A DNA stretch of 64,000 bases from Dryas octopetala (taxonomy: Eukaryota > Streptophyta > Magnoliopsida > Rosales > Rosaceae), in assembly GCA_963921425.1 (NCBI GenBank), contig OY992832.1, positions 33,617,926 to 33,681,925 on the forward strand. The letters run 5' to 3'. Below, piece after piece: positions 35,525 through 48,480 of this stretch (the first letter of the stretch is position 1; every line of letters begins with the position of its first letter). Under the pieces are notes generated by a model. It did no database searches. It worked only from the letters and a program-made list of their open reading frames with translations, and was not told the DNA's origin. The translations under genes and the position numbers were made by a program.

Positions 35525-38228
35525 CGCAAATATTTAAAATTTGAGGGGTGAAATGAAAAGGGGTCATTCGGGCAATCACGTGCTAGGTGACCCGTCTTCC
35601 TACAGTTGTTACATGCCTTCTCATTTGTGCAGTCAGCTGCAATATGACCCTGCTTGTAGCAGTTGTTGCACAACCTCAAGTCCCTAGGTGGCATTGGGGG
35701 AGCTGTACAGTCTCTAGCGCGATGTCCAGCCTTACCACAAGTGTGGCAGATGCCTTCGTTTGGGCAGTTACTGGCCATGTGACCAGGTTCCCGGCAGTTC
35801 CAACATAGTGACTTTGTGGTACACTCCGAAGCAATGTGCCTGGTGAAATATTTGAATGGCACAATTACAACTATGTCATGAAACATATAAGCATCTTTCT
35901 TTTTTCTTTTTTAAAGGAAAGAATGAAAGAAAGAAACATCTGGATGAGGCAGGTCATCATGAGATAAGAAACCATGCAACCTTATTGAAGCAATGACACA
36001 AATAATTTACCCACCATTTTCACCACAAGGTACTGCTACTTTGCTTAAAATGGAAAATATAACATTCTAAATTGTCTAAATAGGTCTAAATCGTGCAAGT
36101 CTCTAAAATTTTAACTTCTTTCCATCACCAATCTCAAGAGAGAGAGATAATGCTTAAATATTAAAGCAATCCTCACTCCTAACAATATGGAGACTGGCCT
36201 CACAAAATACCAAAAAAATGACACATTGTCACGTATTGATGCCTTGTTATTGGTGGGGACCATACATATTTTTCTTGAATTTTCGGTTTTTTCTTTTGAA
36301 TTTATTTTGGTCATACTCTTGAATTACAGTTAAAGGAGGAGGGATTTAAAAGTGTTATTGCTGGCTGCTACTTGTTATTGTCTAATGTGGTACAAGGGAA
36401 AACATGGATACAACAGTAGTAGAGGCAGAGGTGACACTGAGGTGGAAACAGAGAAGAATAAGTTAACCAAGAAAGACAGTAACTAGGGTGGTTGTGAGGC
36501 ATAAAGTAGTAGCTGTGGTAATGTCAAAAAGGTTATGACAATAGTGGCATTAATGGGGGCAAGCCTGTGGTGTTAAAATTTACTGACACTACTGAATGGT
36601 GGCAATAGTTGTTTAACTGTTGAAGATAGAAAAGGAGGGAGGAGTTGGTAAAGAACTTGAGTGGATCTTGATTTTGGAAGTGACAATAATTTCTAGACAG
36701 AAAAATGGGGGTATAAACAGAAGTTTAGGAATTATTGGTAAAATTATAATAGAAATAGAACACTTGGTAGCAGAAGCAGAGGCATCTGTCCTGGTAGAGA
36801 CAGAAGAGGCAGTGTTAAATGCCATACGCTCAAATTCACATATTCAGGAAATGGATGTTTGGGCTATTAACTAGTCAAAATTTGATTTTCATGGATTTCA
36901 ACTATCTAGGAAGTCTGGACCCCCAGAAAAGAAATAAACACCAGAATATAATGAATGGCTAATAAAAAAATAATAAAAAGATTATAATGAATGGCAGAAT
37001 GAGTTTCCATACCCAGGAAGACCACAATTGTGACAAATTGCAACATTAGGGCATTCTCTAGCATAATGGCCCGGTCGTTTGCAGTTCTTGCACAAATTGT
37101 CTCGGCTGGCAAAAAATAATAATAATAATACATTAAGTTCCAAGAAGAAAATAATGGCATTGCAATTTCACAACTTAAATTGTAAACTTCTCATGGCTAT
37201 CACTTATTAATCATGCAAATTAAAAAGAAAAGGTCATAAAAAAGTAGAATATTATTTGGAGGATAACATTGTAATCCATCAATGGAAGCCAAAACATAAA
37301 CAAAACACTAGAAAACCTGGTGGAACTCAGAGAAAGAGAAAGCAAAACAAGGCACCCCCTCTCTCCCACCAAAAAAAGGGGGGGGGGAGGCATGCTATTA
37401 AATACTTCAAATACAGATAAGATATCCATAAAAGCAGACCTTTTCTGTGTCAAATTATTTATAAAAAACAAAAAAACAATTATCCCAGTCAAAACAAACT
37501 GGGGGAAGAAAAATGGTTAAATGTCCTACATTATCTCATCAAGAAGAACCAGAGCCATAGTCACATAAAGAAACATGCACAATCACCCTTTCTCACCCAA
37601 AAGAAACATGCACAGCCAAAAGTTCAAAACATGAAAGTAAATATACCATGCACACTGAAAGTTTAGAAAAAATTCCCAATGAGTTGCACAAGTAGTTAAG
37701 GAGTTAACACATGTACTGAGCTAAAAACAATTGAAAATGCAAAACTTAATATCCATACAACTTTTATGCACCACTAACATAGACAAAGTTACCTCTACAA
37801 CCAAGATTATTTACACTAAAGTATGTAGTTAAACAATCAATTAGGATTGACTTTTATATTTGAAAACTTACAAAGCTCCAAACAAATGTACAAACGTTAT
37901 TATCCAGAAGCAACATTATGAAATATCAACTTTAAAAGGTCTTCAAAGGCAATATTCAGGTAGAGGTCTTACTCAACACATACAGTTGATAATAAGATTC
38001 CAAACCATCTCCAATGAAATCATGTTGAGAGATTACTTTCTCCTTATACCCACATTTATAAAGACAAGAAAAGATATAAAATAATGGACAAAAGCCAGAA
38101 AACCTGAAACCCCGACGACCATCTCTCCTGTAAGGTGCATCACGATAGGAAAAGCGATCAGAACGGATCTTACGATCCGTAGGGCTCCTGCTCCTGCTCC
38201 TGCTTCGGCTCCTGCTGTCAGAACTCAT
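35525..38228 (-). pseudogene. Captured CCHC zinc-knuckle (GIS2/CNBP-like) gene fragment in CACTA A
   Basis: Exons 38228-38104, 37105-37013 and from 35839 leftwards join in phase (125, 93 nt, then G). The start MSSDSRSRSRSRSRSPTDRK is an Arg-Ser region. Exon 2 gives CKNCKRPGHYARECPNVAIC and exon 3 gives a run of CX2CX4HX4C knuckles: CWNCREPGHMASNC, CHTCGKAGHRARDC, CNNCYKQGHIAADC and CNNCRKTGHLARDC, after CHNCGLPGHIASEC across the junction. Such proteins bind single-stranded nucleic acid. After CPNDP near 35565 the frame runs into unrelated sequence (FSFHPSNFKYLREGKT and a stop at 35517) where the family has another knuckle, so the 3' end is lost. The part present has no stop codon, so a truncated protein could still be made. 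The upstream region to about 39975 looks like captured 5' UTR and promoter. Confidence 0.85.
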
Positions 38229-39639
38229 GTTAAATTTATTCTTATTAACACCTAGCTCCACTGATTTGAGTAAAAAACACCACCACAACCAACACCACAC
38301 AGCCGCTGCCTCCTCCCTGTCCACATCATAACCACACCCACATTACAACCACACCCAAGATCATATCCATGTGTCAAAACCATACCGACTACTTTCCCTT
38401 CATAACAGAAAACACCAAATCCCAACAAAGCACAGAAAATTTTCAACAAGAAATCCATCCCATAAGAATAAAATACCACCAAACTCAGAGCCCAGATACC
38501 AACTACTTTCCCTTCATAACATAAAACACCAAGCACAGAAAAATTTCAACAAGCAATCCATCCCATAAGAATAAAATACCACCACACTCAGAGCCCAGTT
38601 ACTAAATACCCTGTTTCTCAGCCTCTTCCTTCAAAAGAAAGTCAAGCATCTATTGCAAACAATCAGGCATTCCATTAACTCAAGCCTACATAAACAGACA
38701 GACTCTACATAAACTCCAACTTCTTGAAACCATCTAAACAGATGAAATCATTTGAAAGCAGCCTAAAGTAGTAAAACAGGAAAGTTAGAAGAAACAAGTG
38801 TGACTGGTTCCTCATTGGACAAATAGGAATGTTTTAAGCTGCAGGTTGGAATAGGAAAGACACTCTCCCACAACTATAGGAGTAAACCAAATTGTAACTC
38901 CAGGGAATTTAGAAGGGCCTCTTATTGAAGAGAACCACAAGGACAGCCAGTGAGCTGGCAGCATCTCGCCATTGTGAAAATCTGCAGCCATTACAAAGTC
39001 CACCCTGTTCTAATCAGCATCTCGTCATCTAGACGTTAAAATGGACATCAACAGTAAACTTGAAGACTTTGTATGAGATGCCATCATCATTGTCCATAGT
39101 TATCATTGGGGGAGCATAGGGAGCAACATTGGACCGGGCAGCAAAGTGAGAAGGCTTTGCTGAAGTATCAATTACTCTCTCCTGAAAAAAAAAATGCAAA
39201 AATAATCCGTGAGCATTTGGGACAGAGGAAACAGATACACAAACAGAAATTAGAGGGGAAAAAACCCAGAAAACTAAATCACAACTTAGCCCAAAAAAAA
39301 TTAAAAAAAATCACAAGATAACCATCACACCAAAGAAAAAAAAAACCCAGCAAACAAAAATACAAAACCCCCAAAATTAAAACATCTAAACCGAAATTTA
39401 AACAAAAAAGGAGAAGAAAACCCTAACTTTGAAGAAGAACCTAATCAGGAAATAGACAGAAAGATAAGTAAAACCCAATGAAACTTCAACACGGTGGAAG
39501 AACAACTGTAGTAGAGGAAACAACACTGCTGCTCCAGCTTGATTCGCGCAAAAACACACAAACCCAGATGGAATTATCAACAAGCGAAGCTCAAAACTTA
39601 CCGTCGGGGCCAAGACTAGAACATTGAAACCTGCCAGAG

Positions 39640-39975
39640 GATTGACCTTCCACTCTGTGAGCTTTTCGTGTATCCGATTGCGAATCTTACCTTAATCTTG
39701 AAGTGGGTATCAAAATCCCTAATTTTTTTGGGGTTTTCTGGAAGTGGGAATGAAATCTGTTTAATTGTAATCATGGTGGCTAAAATGAAGAAGAGAAATG
39801 AGACAGAGATAGAGACATAGAGAGTTTGGCTGGACTAGGAGGAGGGGGTGCGACAGGACAGAGAGAGTTTGATAGTAGTAGAGGGAGAGAGAGAGAGCAG
39901 ATCGAGAGGTTTGAGAAGGAGAGGGATTTTGACTGAGTGACAGAGGTAATGTGAAAATATAAGGAATGAGACATT
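39640..39975 (-). promoter_or_regulatory. Candidate captured promoter / 5' UTR of the zinc-knuckle gene
   Basis: Rich in GAGAGA on the plus strand (CT on the coding strand) at 39780-39945, upstream of the zinc-knuckle start exon and just inside the CACTA right subterminal region. The role is inferred from position only. Confidence 0.3.
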
Positions 39976-40235
39976 ACACAACCGGCCTAAGCTACAGTAA
40001 TTTTTTTAATGAAATCACTGTACACCGGTTTTTTATAAATCTCTCGCTTACACAATGCTTAAAAATTAAAAACGTTGTTTAGACAAAACATAAACAGTCA
40101 ACGGCCCAAAAATCATGAGATTTCATGTATTAAGACAACAGTTTTTTAAAAAACCGTTATGCTTTGAAACTACACAACAGTTTTAACAAAACCGTTATCT
40201 ATTAAGTGTTGTCTATTTACATTATTGTAGTAGTG

Positions 40236-40510
40236 TTAGGACGTTTTACTATACAACTATCGGCATCATATTTGGATGGCCTATGGCGACCACTTCGTTC
40301 GCAACCAAGGAACACTCTAGCTTTCTTCCCCACCCTTGCTTCATCAGACCTCATAATGACAATAACTATGTTGTTCGTCCTTCCTTGTGCACGTGCCTAG
40401 TTAACCAATGCATCCCTCGAATGAAATATCTGCACATATAATTTACATTATTCACATTTCAACTACATTTACAACATATATTTCCCAAATAACAAATAGA
40501 TATCTCATTT
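40236..40510 (-). other. MULE segment between the two CACTA elements
   Basis: This 275-bp stretch belongs to the MULE transposase gene. On the minus strand it encodes the FAR1-type region RSDEARVGKKARVFLGCERSG up to the CACTA A insertion point. An intron acceptor (GCAG, near 40430) probably precedes it. Confidence 0.7.
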
Positions 40511-41308
40511 CACTACTACAATAATATAAATACACAACACTACCTACACAACGGTTTTGTTAAAACTGTTGTGTAATTTTACAGGATAACGGTTTTTAAA
40601 AAACCGTTGTATGTATGCATGAAATCCAATGGTTTTTAGAACGATAGATTTTTTAGTTTTCCCTACACAATTGTTATAATATGCGACCGTTGTATAAGTG
40701 AAATAAAATGAAAAAACTGGTCTATAGTAACTTCATTAAAAAAATTCCCTGTTCACTGATATGTTGGCTCCTTCGATATTTTCACTTTCCCTCTGTCACT
40801 TTCACTCTCTCGATCTATTCCCTCTCATTTTTTCTCACCAAAATCAAAAGATATCTGAGAGAGAAGCCACCCTCTGCGCACCCACCTGACCTCCAAGCGC
40901 ACTTGTCCGACCCTCCAAGCGACCTCACAAGCCCACTCCTCTCGATCTGCTTTCTCTCTCTCTCTCAAAATCTCTCAATCCAGTTGCACCCACCTCCCGC
41001 CAGCCCTCCCAGCCCAATCGCACCCACTTCTCACAGATATCAAAATCTTCGATCTTCTGTTTTACTCACCATTCTCTCTCCTACCCTTGAATCCCAAGGT
41101 CAGAAGCTCTTTGATCCGTCTCTCTTTCATTACAAAGTACAAACCCTAGCTTTCTCACTCTTTCTTCTCTTTTGAAATTAGAAAGTTAGAACCCATATCT
41201 GAGAACAACTACAAATAAGTGAATAACGAAATCTCAGGGCTTCTAGCTTGCTCGTAAGGACGGATATTCTGTTGCAACCAAAAATCGGCTTTTAAAAACA
41301 AGCTTCCT

Positions 41309-41515
41309 TTGGAGTGTTTGAGGAGGAAGAAGAAGGCGGAAGAAATGGTGGAAGAAAGGAAAATTGAAGCTCTTAAAGAAAAAGGAAGGAAGAAGAAGAA
41401 GCTGGATGAGGACCCTGAAGATCCACCAGAGAGTTGTCGCATTTCTGGCATCTTTCATGGCCATGGCCTGGATCGTGATCCTGGTGGTGGTGGATCTGGA
41501 GCAGGTTTGGCTACC
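41309..41515 (+). pseudogene. Possible captured first exon, unrecognised
   Basis: An open frame gives MECLRRKKKAEEMVEERKIEALKE then a Lys-rich and Pro/Gly-rich stretch, ending TAA right at AAG|GTAAT, a possible donor. It follows a CT-rich region (40790-41130) that looks like a plant 5' UTR. There is no known domain, and it may be part of a captured 5' exon. Confidence 0.3.
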
Positions 41516-42730
41516 TAAGGTAATAATTCCTTCTCTTTAATTTACAGTATTTTTCTTTGTAATTTCTATTTTTCATGTAGCTGTTTACATGATCAAATCA
41601 ACTCGATATAGGAATCGGTAGTAGTATGAGGTTTTTTAAACACAAGTTTAACTCAGTTGCAGTTCTTAATTGTTAGTAAAGAGAACAGTAAAGGAATATC
41701 TCTGAACTTGTTCAAACTCACCTCGATAATCAATTATGTATGTACACACACATACATATGTCTTTGTATCTAATGCTGCTTGGCCAGTTGTGATTTATGA
41801 TTAATTTCTTACGCTAGAACAACACTGGAAAATTGTTTTGGCAAGTATTTGGTATTGAGGCTGCAACCTTGTGCCTCTTTGGCATTGCAGAGCATGAAGA
41901 AATAATGTGGGATGTATTTAAGCTTGCAGGTCTAGTTGATTTTTCTTGCTTCTTCAAATAAGTTCAAAAACTAATTGTGCCTTCAACTCGGACAGCTTAA
42001 TGTGATCAGTGTATTGCTACTTTGAATTATTCAACTCTTTTTAGGGAAACATAGTACTCTCTCCTTATCCTAAAAAAGGATACTTTAATTCCAGAGTGTC
42101 CTTTGAATCTACTAAAATGGATTGACTTTTTTATTAATGTTTGTAGCCACTGGCTCTTGCAATTGATATTGCAACTACATATTGAAACTTAATTACTGAC
42201 ATTACTACCCATCTAAATTGATGAAGTTAAGTTGTCACTATTATTTTGAGCAGTTAGAACTGGCAGTTTCTTATGTGCTCTCTAGTTTAATTTTTATGGA
42301 TGTTAAACCTGTTGAATCATTAACATATGTTTGGGATTTACATTAAATTCAAGTAAAAACAATGTTTGGTGCCTCTATCCTAATAAAAATTCAGTTTCTT
42401 TTCATGTTAGTCTTGGTTGACCTTTTAGTTTCATACCTTTTATTTTAACTAATATTCCTTTGATTATAGGTGCATCTAGTGATCTATGTTGTACATGTCC
42501 ATACCATTTAAGAATAGTTTCTCTTATATGGGTGTCACTCTCAAGGTTTCTCTACTACAATAGTTTTTAATCTTATCTTTTCTAGTCACTCCTATCATCA
42601 ATCTTAGCATTTCTCATTTCATGGATGCATTGCTCTTACTTTTTCTTTAATTTCTTGCATTATGTCCCCTAAATGTATAATCTACTTAGTCCAGCCTATT
42701 ATGACAACCAATCTTCATTCTGTGTAATAG

Positions 42731-42835
<105 letters not shown>

Positions 42836-43340
42836 TGATATATACAAAACACTGTTAGAATTTTGATGTCTTAAGGGTATAATTTCAGCATTTTAATGTT
42901 TTCTCATGGCTGCATTTTATCATGGACCTCTTCTTGGATATACAGGTATTGATGATGGTTGTTATTGAGATTGGAGTCATGACCTTCTTGTTGCGCGGAA
43001 GGTTAGATCATTGTTTGATTGTACATGATATGTAGCTCTGTGGATGATATGGTAAGAAATCTACTTGGTTGCAATCTTACATCGTATTAGATTAATTTTC
43101 TTTCATACTGAGATGCTCTTTGGTCTTGATCCTCTTTTCTTTATTACTTATGCATACACAACTTTAAGAAACAAACCAGAAACTAGGAAGAATAAATGGA
43201 TTTCTTTTGTTCTCTTTTTTTTTTTCCTCATTTTTCCGTTTGTTTTGGGTTTCAGATTTCAATTAATGTTCTAAATGAATTTTGTTTAAGCTAGATATGT
43301 CTGCTGTTTTTGGTAACATACTGTCATTTGAATACGGCAG

Positions 43341-43977
43341 CCATTAAATATGATTGCTTGCTGGGCTGAAGATCCCTATGGGGAATCTTATAAGAAGCAT
43401 TTTGCAAGGGTTTCAGATTACTTATGCGTGGCAGAAGATGGAATAACAATGCAGGTTTGTATAACTGTTTCCCCCTACTGTTTGCTCAGGTTTTAAGTTC
43501 AAATTGGTTGGAAGTGCTACTTGGGCCACCAAAGTACTAATTTTGATACTTTCTATTTTTCTCTTTTTTTTTTTTTTGTCTAAGATACTCTCAATTCATA
43601 TGCAGAGTTTTGGTAGTCAGGCGTGGGATGCTAGTCTTTCCATTCAAGCTTTGATTGCTGGAAATCTCACTGATGAACTTGGACCTGTACTTAAGAAAGC
43701 ACATGATTACCTGAAGAAATCTCATGTTTCTGTTACTTTCTATACTTCTCTGTTTACTATATAGTATATACTTTGTTCATGAAGCGTCTTATTTTCTCCT
43801 TCTACATTTTTAGTCAGCTAAAATATTAATTCACTTGTAATGTTCTAGGTTAGGGAAAATCCTTCTGGTGACTTTTTACTTTTAGCCCATTTTCGTCACA
43901 TTTCTTAAGGAGCATGGACTTTCTCTGATCGAGACCATGGATGGCAAGTTTCTGACCATTCTGCAGAAGCTCTGGAG
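43341..43977 (+). pseudogene. Captured oxidosqualene cyclase (cycloartenol-synthase-like) fragment
   Basis: Three exons with GT-AG borders: 43341-43454 (PLNMIACWAEDP, DYLCVAEDGITMQ), 43606-43725 ([40 protein letters not shown]) and 43849-43977 (VRENPSGDF, then GAWTFSDRDHGWQVSDHSAE). The order and phase match the C-terminal middle of plant oxidosqualene cyclases, which cyclise 2,3-oxidosqualene to sterol or triterpene skeletons. A QW-type motif (GSQAWD) is present. The catalytic DCTAE motif reads DHSAE. A TAA at 43906 replaces the Lys of HISKGAW, and the segment before it is altered. Upstream and downstream exons are missing, so it is a dead captured fragment in CACTA B. Confidence 0.88.
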
Positions 43978-45166
43978 GTATTGTTTTTTTACTCACATGC
44001 TTTCAGAAGTTGAGGGTTGAGCTTTAAACATAACAATTATATATTGCTTATAGCATAAACCATCGTATTAGTTATCATTGCTTACAGCCATAGCATATAT
44101 CATAAGAGTCACAGCCTTATGGATATTGTGGAGAAAAGCGGTGGTCAGTACCATGTATTAGTTTTCATTGCAGATGGCCAGGTTTACATCTAGAGCCTTC
44201 TCTCTACCTCCTCTTTTTCCGTAATGCATGTGAACAATCTTTACTAAGTACAGATTCCTTGATTTCATGAAGGTTATGGTAGATATATTACTGTAAAGAC
44301 TACGTCTATTCACAAGAATATCTAGCATTTGATGAAAAAAAAAAAATGGAGGTTGCGTTCTTATCTTTTGAAAAAGGAAAAAAGGGTAATTTGATACACA
44401 CATATTATAATTTTGAAAGGTCAACAATTAATTAGTTTAGAAAAGCATTGTTAATTCTCAAGAAAACAATGTTATAATAAATTCAAGTAATTCTTTAACT
44501 TAAGACCACATTATACAACATAGTTCTGATTATAAGTTTTAGATTGGCCTTGAATTACTTGTAATTTTCTTATCACTTTCACTACCATTCAAGGTTTAAG
44601 AAGCATTCTTGTGTCTCAACTGCAGTAGCTTATGAAATTAAATAGGATCATGGCATATATCAAATAAAAAAGGCAAGCATTACCCCATACCCTCTATTTT
44701 GTCTAATAATTAACTAAATGGTTGCATGTACTGTATGCAATTATTTATTTTATTTCATTTACTTAACCACATCTATTATACACTTAAATAAAATACAAGT
44801 TTGAGCTTTTGAATACTGAAAGTGTTAATAGTATTCATACTTCTGTGGTGGTGTTTTTAAAAAATAAAACAAAAATGGGCATAGGTATGCTAGTGTTAGC
44901 TCTTATATGGTGGCTTTTTAATTAACAAATTAGCTCAAGTATATATATCTTTCCATTTTGTTCATTAGGTTCTAGGAAGCTGAGGATGACTGAAAGGAGG
45001 CCTTGAATTTGGAATATCCCTATAGAAAAGGCATGACGTGCAACAATTAGCAGAAAACTTGGATAGTTGAAAGAATTCACTGAGAGTATGTAAAAATTAA
45101 GTGAACTATGAATTTGTTTCCTGATGCTGTTATTGCTGATTATTGCTGTTTCTTACCTTGCAGAGT

Positions 45167-45294
45167 GGAAAGTCTACAGCTATCTATGCTTGTGCACAAG
45201 ATGAAAGGTTTGTTACAAAGCCTCGTAAAAAGTGCAAGAAGTATGGGAACAATGCAGATATAGAAAGGTTCAAAAGTTGGTCTCAAAGTTTTTA
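45167..45294 (+). other. Possible terminal exon in CACTA B, unrecognised
   Basis: After TTGCAG the frame gives SGKSTAIYACAQDERF, KPRKKCKKYGNNADIERF and ends TAA. It occupies about the position that the 29-residue terminal exon has in the two other CACTA elements but is unrelated to it. No family is recognised. Confidence 0.3.
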
Positions 45295-46389
45295 AACCAT
45301 GTCATGCCTTTATAGTTTGTGTAACAAGTACTTTTTTCTATGTATAGCTCATCAAGCTACTTTACAATTAATTTATTGGGGTATTGATTGGCAATGGATG
45401 TGTGAATGAGTTTGCTATGACTTTGTAAACTTCAATTCCAATTTAATGAATTCATGGATATTTTTGAGCTGTCCATATTTGTGGATTTAATTGGATGCAA
45501 GCAGGGATTTAATGGGATTTAATTTCAATTGGATGCAAGCAGAGATGTTAAAATGTGAATCAAATAAATAACAGTTGTCAATTTAAAAATATTGTGTTAG
45601 TCAAACCTAGACAACACTTTTAGTTGATTAATCATTGTGATAATCAAACCTAGACAATGATTTTAGAGGAAAACAAGTTGTGGATAATTAAATTACACAG
45701 CGGTTTTAAGTTATAAACAGATGTGTATATGTGATTAAAATAACATGTTTTAGCTAAACCTGTTGTTTGGAGATGCATTACACAACGGTTTTAGATAATC
45801 AACAGATGTGTATATGTAATTTAAACAACATTTTTGAGTAAAAACTGTTATTGAGCATCTCTGCTAACAATATTCCTACCAATTTTATACCTAATTATAC
45901 AACGGTTTTTCTTAAAATTGATGTTTAACAGTACTTTGGACAACATTTATAGTAAATAGGCATTGTGAGATCATTACTCATACAATAGTTTTATATCTGT
46001 AAATGTTGTGTATTGTGTTTCAAGACAACCGTTTTAGACGAAAATCATGCATTTTGGTGGACACTAGACAACAGTTTTAAATTATAACTGTTGTATGAAA
46101 CCATTCAGACAACAATTTTTAACCGTTGTCTGAATAGACTATAGACGCCACACGTCTAGACGGCGAAATTTTGGGCAAATAGACAACAGCTAAAAACCGT
46201 TGTCTATTAACTTTATTGTAGTAGTGTTTGTTGTGAATTCATTACTATAGTCATGTGAGTATTCGGTCAAAACTTTGGCCTCGACCTCGGCCCCAATGTA
46301 GTCCTCAACCTTGCTGTTTCGAGTAGAAGCACCACCATATTGCTCATATTGTTCATCGTACTACACATAAAACATGGAAATGATGTTAA

Positions 46390-46720
46390 AACAGTGTGTT
46401 CAGCAGAAGGTTACCAAACAAAATGAATATATTCGGTAGTAATCTGCCGAACCAATAACCTTAGTTCGACAGTTGACTACCGAACAAGATCGATTTTACA
46501 TAAATAAAAAACTTCATTCGACAAATGTCTTCCGAACATATGTAAAACTTTCGGTAGATTACTGTCGAAATTTGTAAGTTTATTCGGCGAATAGTCACCG
46601 AATAGATTTTTTTAATTTTTTTTTGTAATTTTCATTCGGCAGGTAACCATCGAAAATATTAGTTTTGTTCGGTACTCATCTGTCGAACAATTGAAAAAAG
46701 TTCGGTACTGGTTCGCCTAA
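46390..46720. repeat. Hairpin array upstream of the MULE transposase
   Basis: Pairs such as TTCGGTAGTAATCTGCCGAA, TTCGACAGTTGACTACCGAA and TTCGGTACTCATCTGTCGAA. They are of the same type as the arrays at 27791-28040 and 30257-30396. This third array lies just 5' of the transposase start region. Confidence 0.85.
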
Positions 46721-47056
46721 TGAGTCGCCTAATTACTATCATACCTCGTCTGAAGGTGATTAAGGGACGAGTGAAGACTCCATTCATGAAAACTAATATA
46801 TATTTCTACAATATTATTCTCTATATGTAACCAAGAGAGAAAACTTAGGGTTTAATGGAGGAAAGATGAAGATATGAGGTTATGAGAGGATGGGGTGTGC
46901 AATGAGAGTTTTAGGATTATTGTGGTTGGGGTTTAAGAGTGTTGGGTTGAGTGTGTAAAGAGAGTTTTTTTTTTTTTTTTTTTTCAAATAATATAGGTTG
47001 TCTTTTTTGGTCATTTCTCTTTGTGTCAATTAGGTAAATTCACAAATTAAGTTGTT

Positions 47057-47101
47057 AGGGGTGTGCAAAAAGAAAAAAAAGGGTGTGCAAATAGCAGCTC
47101 T
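47057..47101 (-). repeat. MULE right terminal inverted repeat
   Basis: It reads GGGTGTGCAAAAAG, an A-run, GGGTGTGCAAATAGCAGCTCT. It is the inverse of 27317-27361. Confidence 0.85.
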
Positions 47102-48480
47102 TTTTTAAAAAGTTGTACAAAACTACAAACATATTTCAACTTTTATTATATGTCAATTTCATACCTCTGTTACATTTTCTGTCAAAAATTTTGTTATCTA
47201 CCTACGTGGCACACACAGACCTCACCACTAAACTCTGATGTGGCTTTTAAAAATGGCCACTTAGATAAAAATAATAAAACCATTAAAAATACCAAAAAAA
47301 AAAAAAAAGCCCAACAACACCCCTACCCATCAGACATCCCTTTTCTTTTCCATTCTTTGCAACTTCCCCATCATCTCCAATTTCCACCCACCATACCTTT
47401 AAACATAAAGGGTAAACTGCAAAAACTACCTCTAGTTTGGGATCTGTTGCAAGTTGATACCTCATGTTCAAAAGTTGAGTTTAAGCTGCCTTAACTAACT
47501 GACGTTGGCTCTAAAGTACCTATGTTAGTTCTTATTCCTCGTTACGTACTGACGTGACAAATCGCTGGATGTAGCCCGAAAGTTTCTTTCTTTGATTAGT
47601 TGACCCTAGTAAGTGGACTCTTGGACTGCCACCCTTGGGCTACTTTCAAACTACCTCAAGTTAATATTGAAATTATAAGACTAGGTTGTTTACTGACTTA
47701 TCTTTGTTTGGAATCGACCGAAAATTTGACTTTGTTGAATTATCTTCTGCAAAGTCTTTTTTTTTTTTTTTTTAAGTCCAGGCTGACTGGGACAATTGTA
47801 GAACAATCATTTGGCTTTTCATTGTGGCTCAATGTTGGCTCTCTGAATCCCTAAACCCAATGGTCTATGTATCTTTCACTCGAAAAAATGATTATAGATC
47901 AATGGGATCAACAATTGCTCCGAGCCCTGGCAACCCACTATCCTTCTTTTGAAAAAAATATTATTTTTTTCTCAAGTGATTTGATTCATCAATAGGGGAC
48001 CATCCCATACCATAGGAAGTTGATTCTTGAAATGTCGTCGTTCAAGCACATGTTGACCACTGATTCAATCTTCAAACCAAAAGCCAGATCTTACTACTAG
48101 AAAACGAAAGGAGCACACAAGGCATATCTCGTTGAATCAGTCTTTTTAAAGACTTCTGTTCTCCTTTCGCACCGCCCATTTCGTCGTCTACTAAATAATA
48201 TATATGCTCCTGGAAGGGTAGGAACTCTAGCTACCTAAATCAATAAAGACCAAAAATAAGAAATGGCAAGAGAAATTTTATATCAATAGAGGAAATAATG
48301 ATTTGGAAAACTCTAATGGTCTTCTTTTATATATGATGAAAATGTCTTTTATTGAGTAGAAATGAAGTGATCAAACAATTTTTCTTTGAAAACTCAAGGG
48401 ATTTGGAATAATGCCACGTGGCTTGACACCGTGCCATGTAACATAAAATAATATAAAATACATTATAAGTAATTAATAAA
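47102..48480. other. Intergenic stretch, no gene recognised
   Basis: It contains A- and T-runs (47295-47308, 47758-47773) and a repeat-like stretch around 47400-47560. The block 47890-48240 is less AT-rich and shows no stop-free frame with a known motif. I see no supportable gene. Confidence 0.5.

Larger units (their letters stand above)
33284..40235 (-). mobile_element. CACTA transposon A with captured zinc-knuckle gene; TSD TTA
   Basis: It starts CACTACTACAATAATG at 33284, ends CATTATTGTAGTAGTG at 40235, and is flanked by TTA on both sides (33281-33283 and 40236-40238). Subterminal ACAACGG/CCGTTGT hairpins lie at 33300-33950 and 40015-40205. No transposase is visible. The interior carries exons of a CCHC zinc-knuckle gene on the minus strand (38228-35525), an unrecognised exon (35142-35060) and the family's terminal exon (34554-34465). 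It interrupts the MULE transposase in its FAR1 region, and deleting it with one TTA restores the flanking frame. Confidence 0.93.

Noticed and set aside
41309-41515. Calling the Lys/Pro-rich frame in CACTA B a functional gene
   Set aside because: No domain, and its stop coincides with a possible splice donor. Kept only as a possible captured exon.
47890-48240. Less AT-rich stretch suspected to be organelle-derived DNA
   Set aside because: I could not match it to any plastid or mitochondrial gene. A BLAST search against organelle genomes would decide.
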